Assembly (NCBI GenBank): GCA_048213135.1
Contig: PS015144.1
Span: 35,125-62,409, forward strand
Reading direction: 5' to 3'
DNA from: Reclinomonas americana ATCC 50394
Taxonomy: Eukaryota; Jakobida; Jakobea; Jakobida
Length of the DNA: 27,285 bases
A program made the position numbers and the translations under genes. Shown here in pieces: positions 26,916 to 27,285 of the stretch; position 1 is the first letter of the stretch, and each line of letters begins with the position of its first letter. Under the pieces are notes generated by a model. It made no database searches. It worked only from the letters and a program-made list of their open reading frames with translations, and had not been told where the DNA came from.

Positions 26916-27285
26916 TGGACGGCGCCGCCAAGGTCAAGCGCGAAGTGCAAATGTACCAGTGGCAAGAAACCATCAAGGAGGCTGGCCGCGGTCCCGCCGA
27001 CGCGAGTGGCAAGCAGGCGGTGCGGCGTGAGGTCACCTACGCGCCAGTGTGGTCCGAGAGTTGAGTGTGCTGGAATCCTCTCTTTTCGCAGCCTTCTCAT
27101 TCGTGCGCGCACACACAGAGCCAATTGCGCACAGCACCTTCCGCATCCCCGACGGACACGTGAACCCGCAGTTCCCCTTCGAGTCCACCGTGATGAACGC
27201 ACCGTCGCTGTCGGTCGGTCAGCGTATTCTGTCGCCCACCCTCACGGCGCAGCTGCGCTGCAGCACACCGGTGCCGGTGTCTGAT
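26916..27285 (+). CDS. TMEM43/LUMA family membrane protein, partial (both ends missing)
   Basis: The first readable exon is 26916-27059 (acceptor caccacag, needs phase 1 upstream), intron 27060-27118 (59 nt, gttgag donor), second exon 27119 to the window edge. The first exon encodes VDGAAKVKREVQMYQWQET, which matches the hallmark LRRxVEMYQWxE of TMEM43 (LUMA), then VRREVTYAPVWSE. The second gives NPQFPFESTVMNAPSLSVGQ and RILSP, corresponding to the NPxxxxxESxxxxAPxxxxGxFxLS segment of the family. These are luminal parts of a protein that in animals sits in the inner nuclear membrane/ER with four transmembrane segments. The N-terminal membrane segment is not visible and may be in the gap or further upstream. 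Confidence 0.8.

Noticed and set aside
24539-27285. Single gene joining the His-rich leader to the TMEM43-like exons
   Set aside because: Possible, but no exon between 25175 and 26916 can be supported and the gap hides the TMEM43 N-terminus; kept as two entries with the alternative stated.
1-27285. tRNA, rRNA or transposase genes
   Set aside because: No cloverleaf with conserved arms, no rRNA-like stretch and no transposase or reverse transcriptase motifs were seen on either strand by eye.

Overview
The window is nuclear DNA of a GC-rich, intron-dense unicellular eukaryote. Coding exons are GC-rich, most introns are 52-81 nt with GT..AG ends, and non-coding DNA is loaded with (CT)n, (AC)n and (GT)n tracts. 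Eight N-runs interrupt it, and most of them abut simple repeats. The lineage cannot be fixed from sequence alone; a free-living protist is likely. All exon models were built by hand from reading frame, splice-site dinucleotides and family similarity. Layout, left to right: a partial plus-strand gene resembling the C-terminal half of a TRMT10 tRNA methyltransferase runs into gap 1; the N-terminal half of a TRMT10 gene lies on the minus strand on the other side of that gap; then a long low-complexity orphan (minus); an eight-exon NADPH-cytochrome P450 reductase (plus) with a 1.4-kb repeat-filled intron; an orphan of about 200 residues (plus); a sterol C4-methyl oxidase (minus); an SLX1 structure-specific endonuclease subunit (plus) with one exon apparently lost to an assembly gap; a 12-exon DHHC palmitoyltransferase (minus) whose catalytic DHHC box sits in a 16-nt microexon; a 14-exon, about 1567-residue NLR-like STAND NTPase (minus); a second WD40 protein with a probable beta-grasp (ubiquitin-like) N-terminus (minus), directly upstream of the NLR; a short secreted or membrane-anchored His/Asp-rich protein (plus); and the start-less 3' part of a TMEM43/LUMA homologue (plus) at the right edge. 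Most genes are housekeeping: tRNA modification, sterol and P450 electron transfer, DNA-structure resolution, protein palmitoylation. The unusual part is 16.5-24.4 kb. The NLR-like protein carries two NACHT-type modules in tandem. The second has an intact P-loop; the first has the same intron positions but a wrecked P-loop (Lys to Glu). They are followed by helical/winged-helix segments, an HKSFLEYFAA motif, pentapeptide repeats and about 14 WD repeats (two propellers). The adjacent co-oriented gene couples a beta-grasp-like domain to a seven-blade propeller. Together they look like a paired, NLR-type signalling or self/non-self recognition locus in a protist. That function is an inference; the domain layout is read directly from the sequence.
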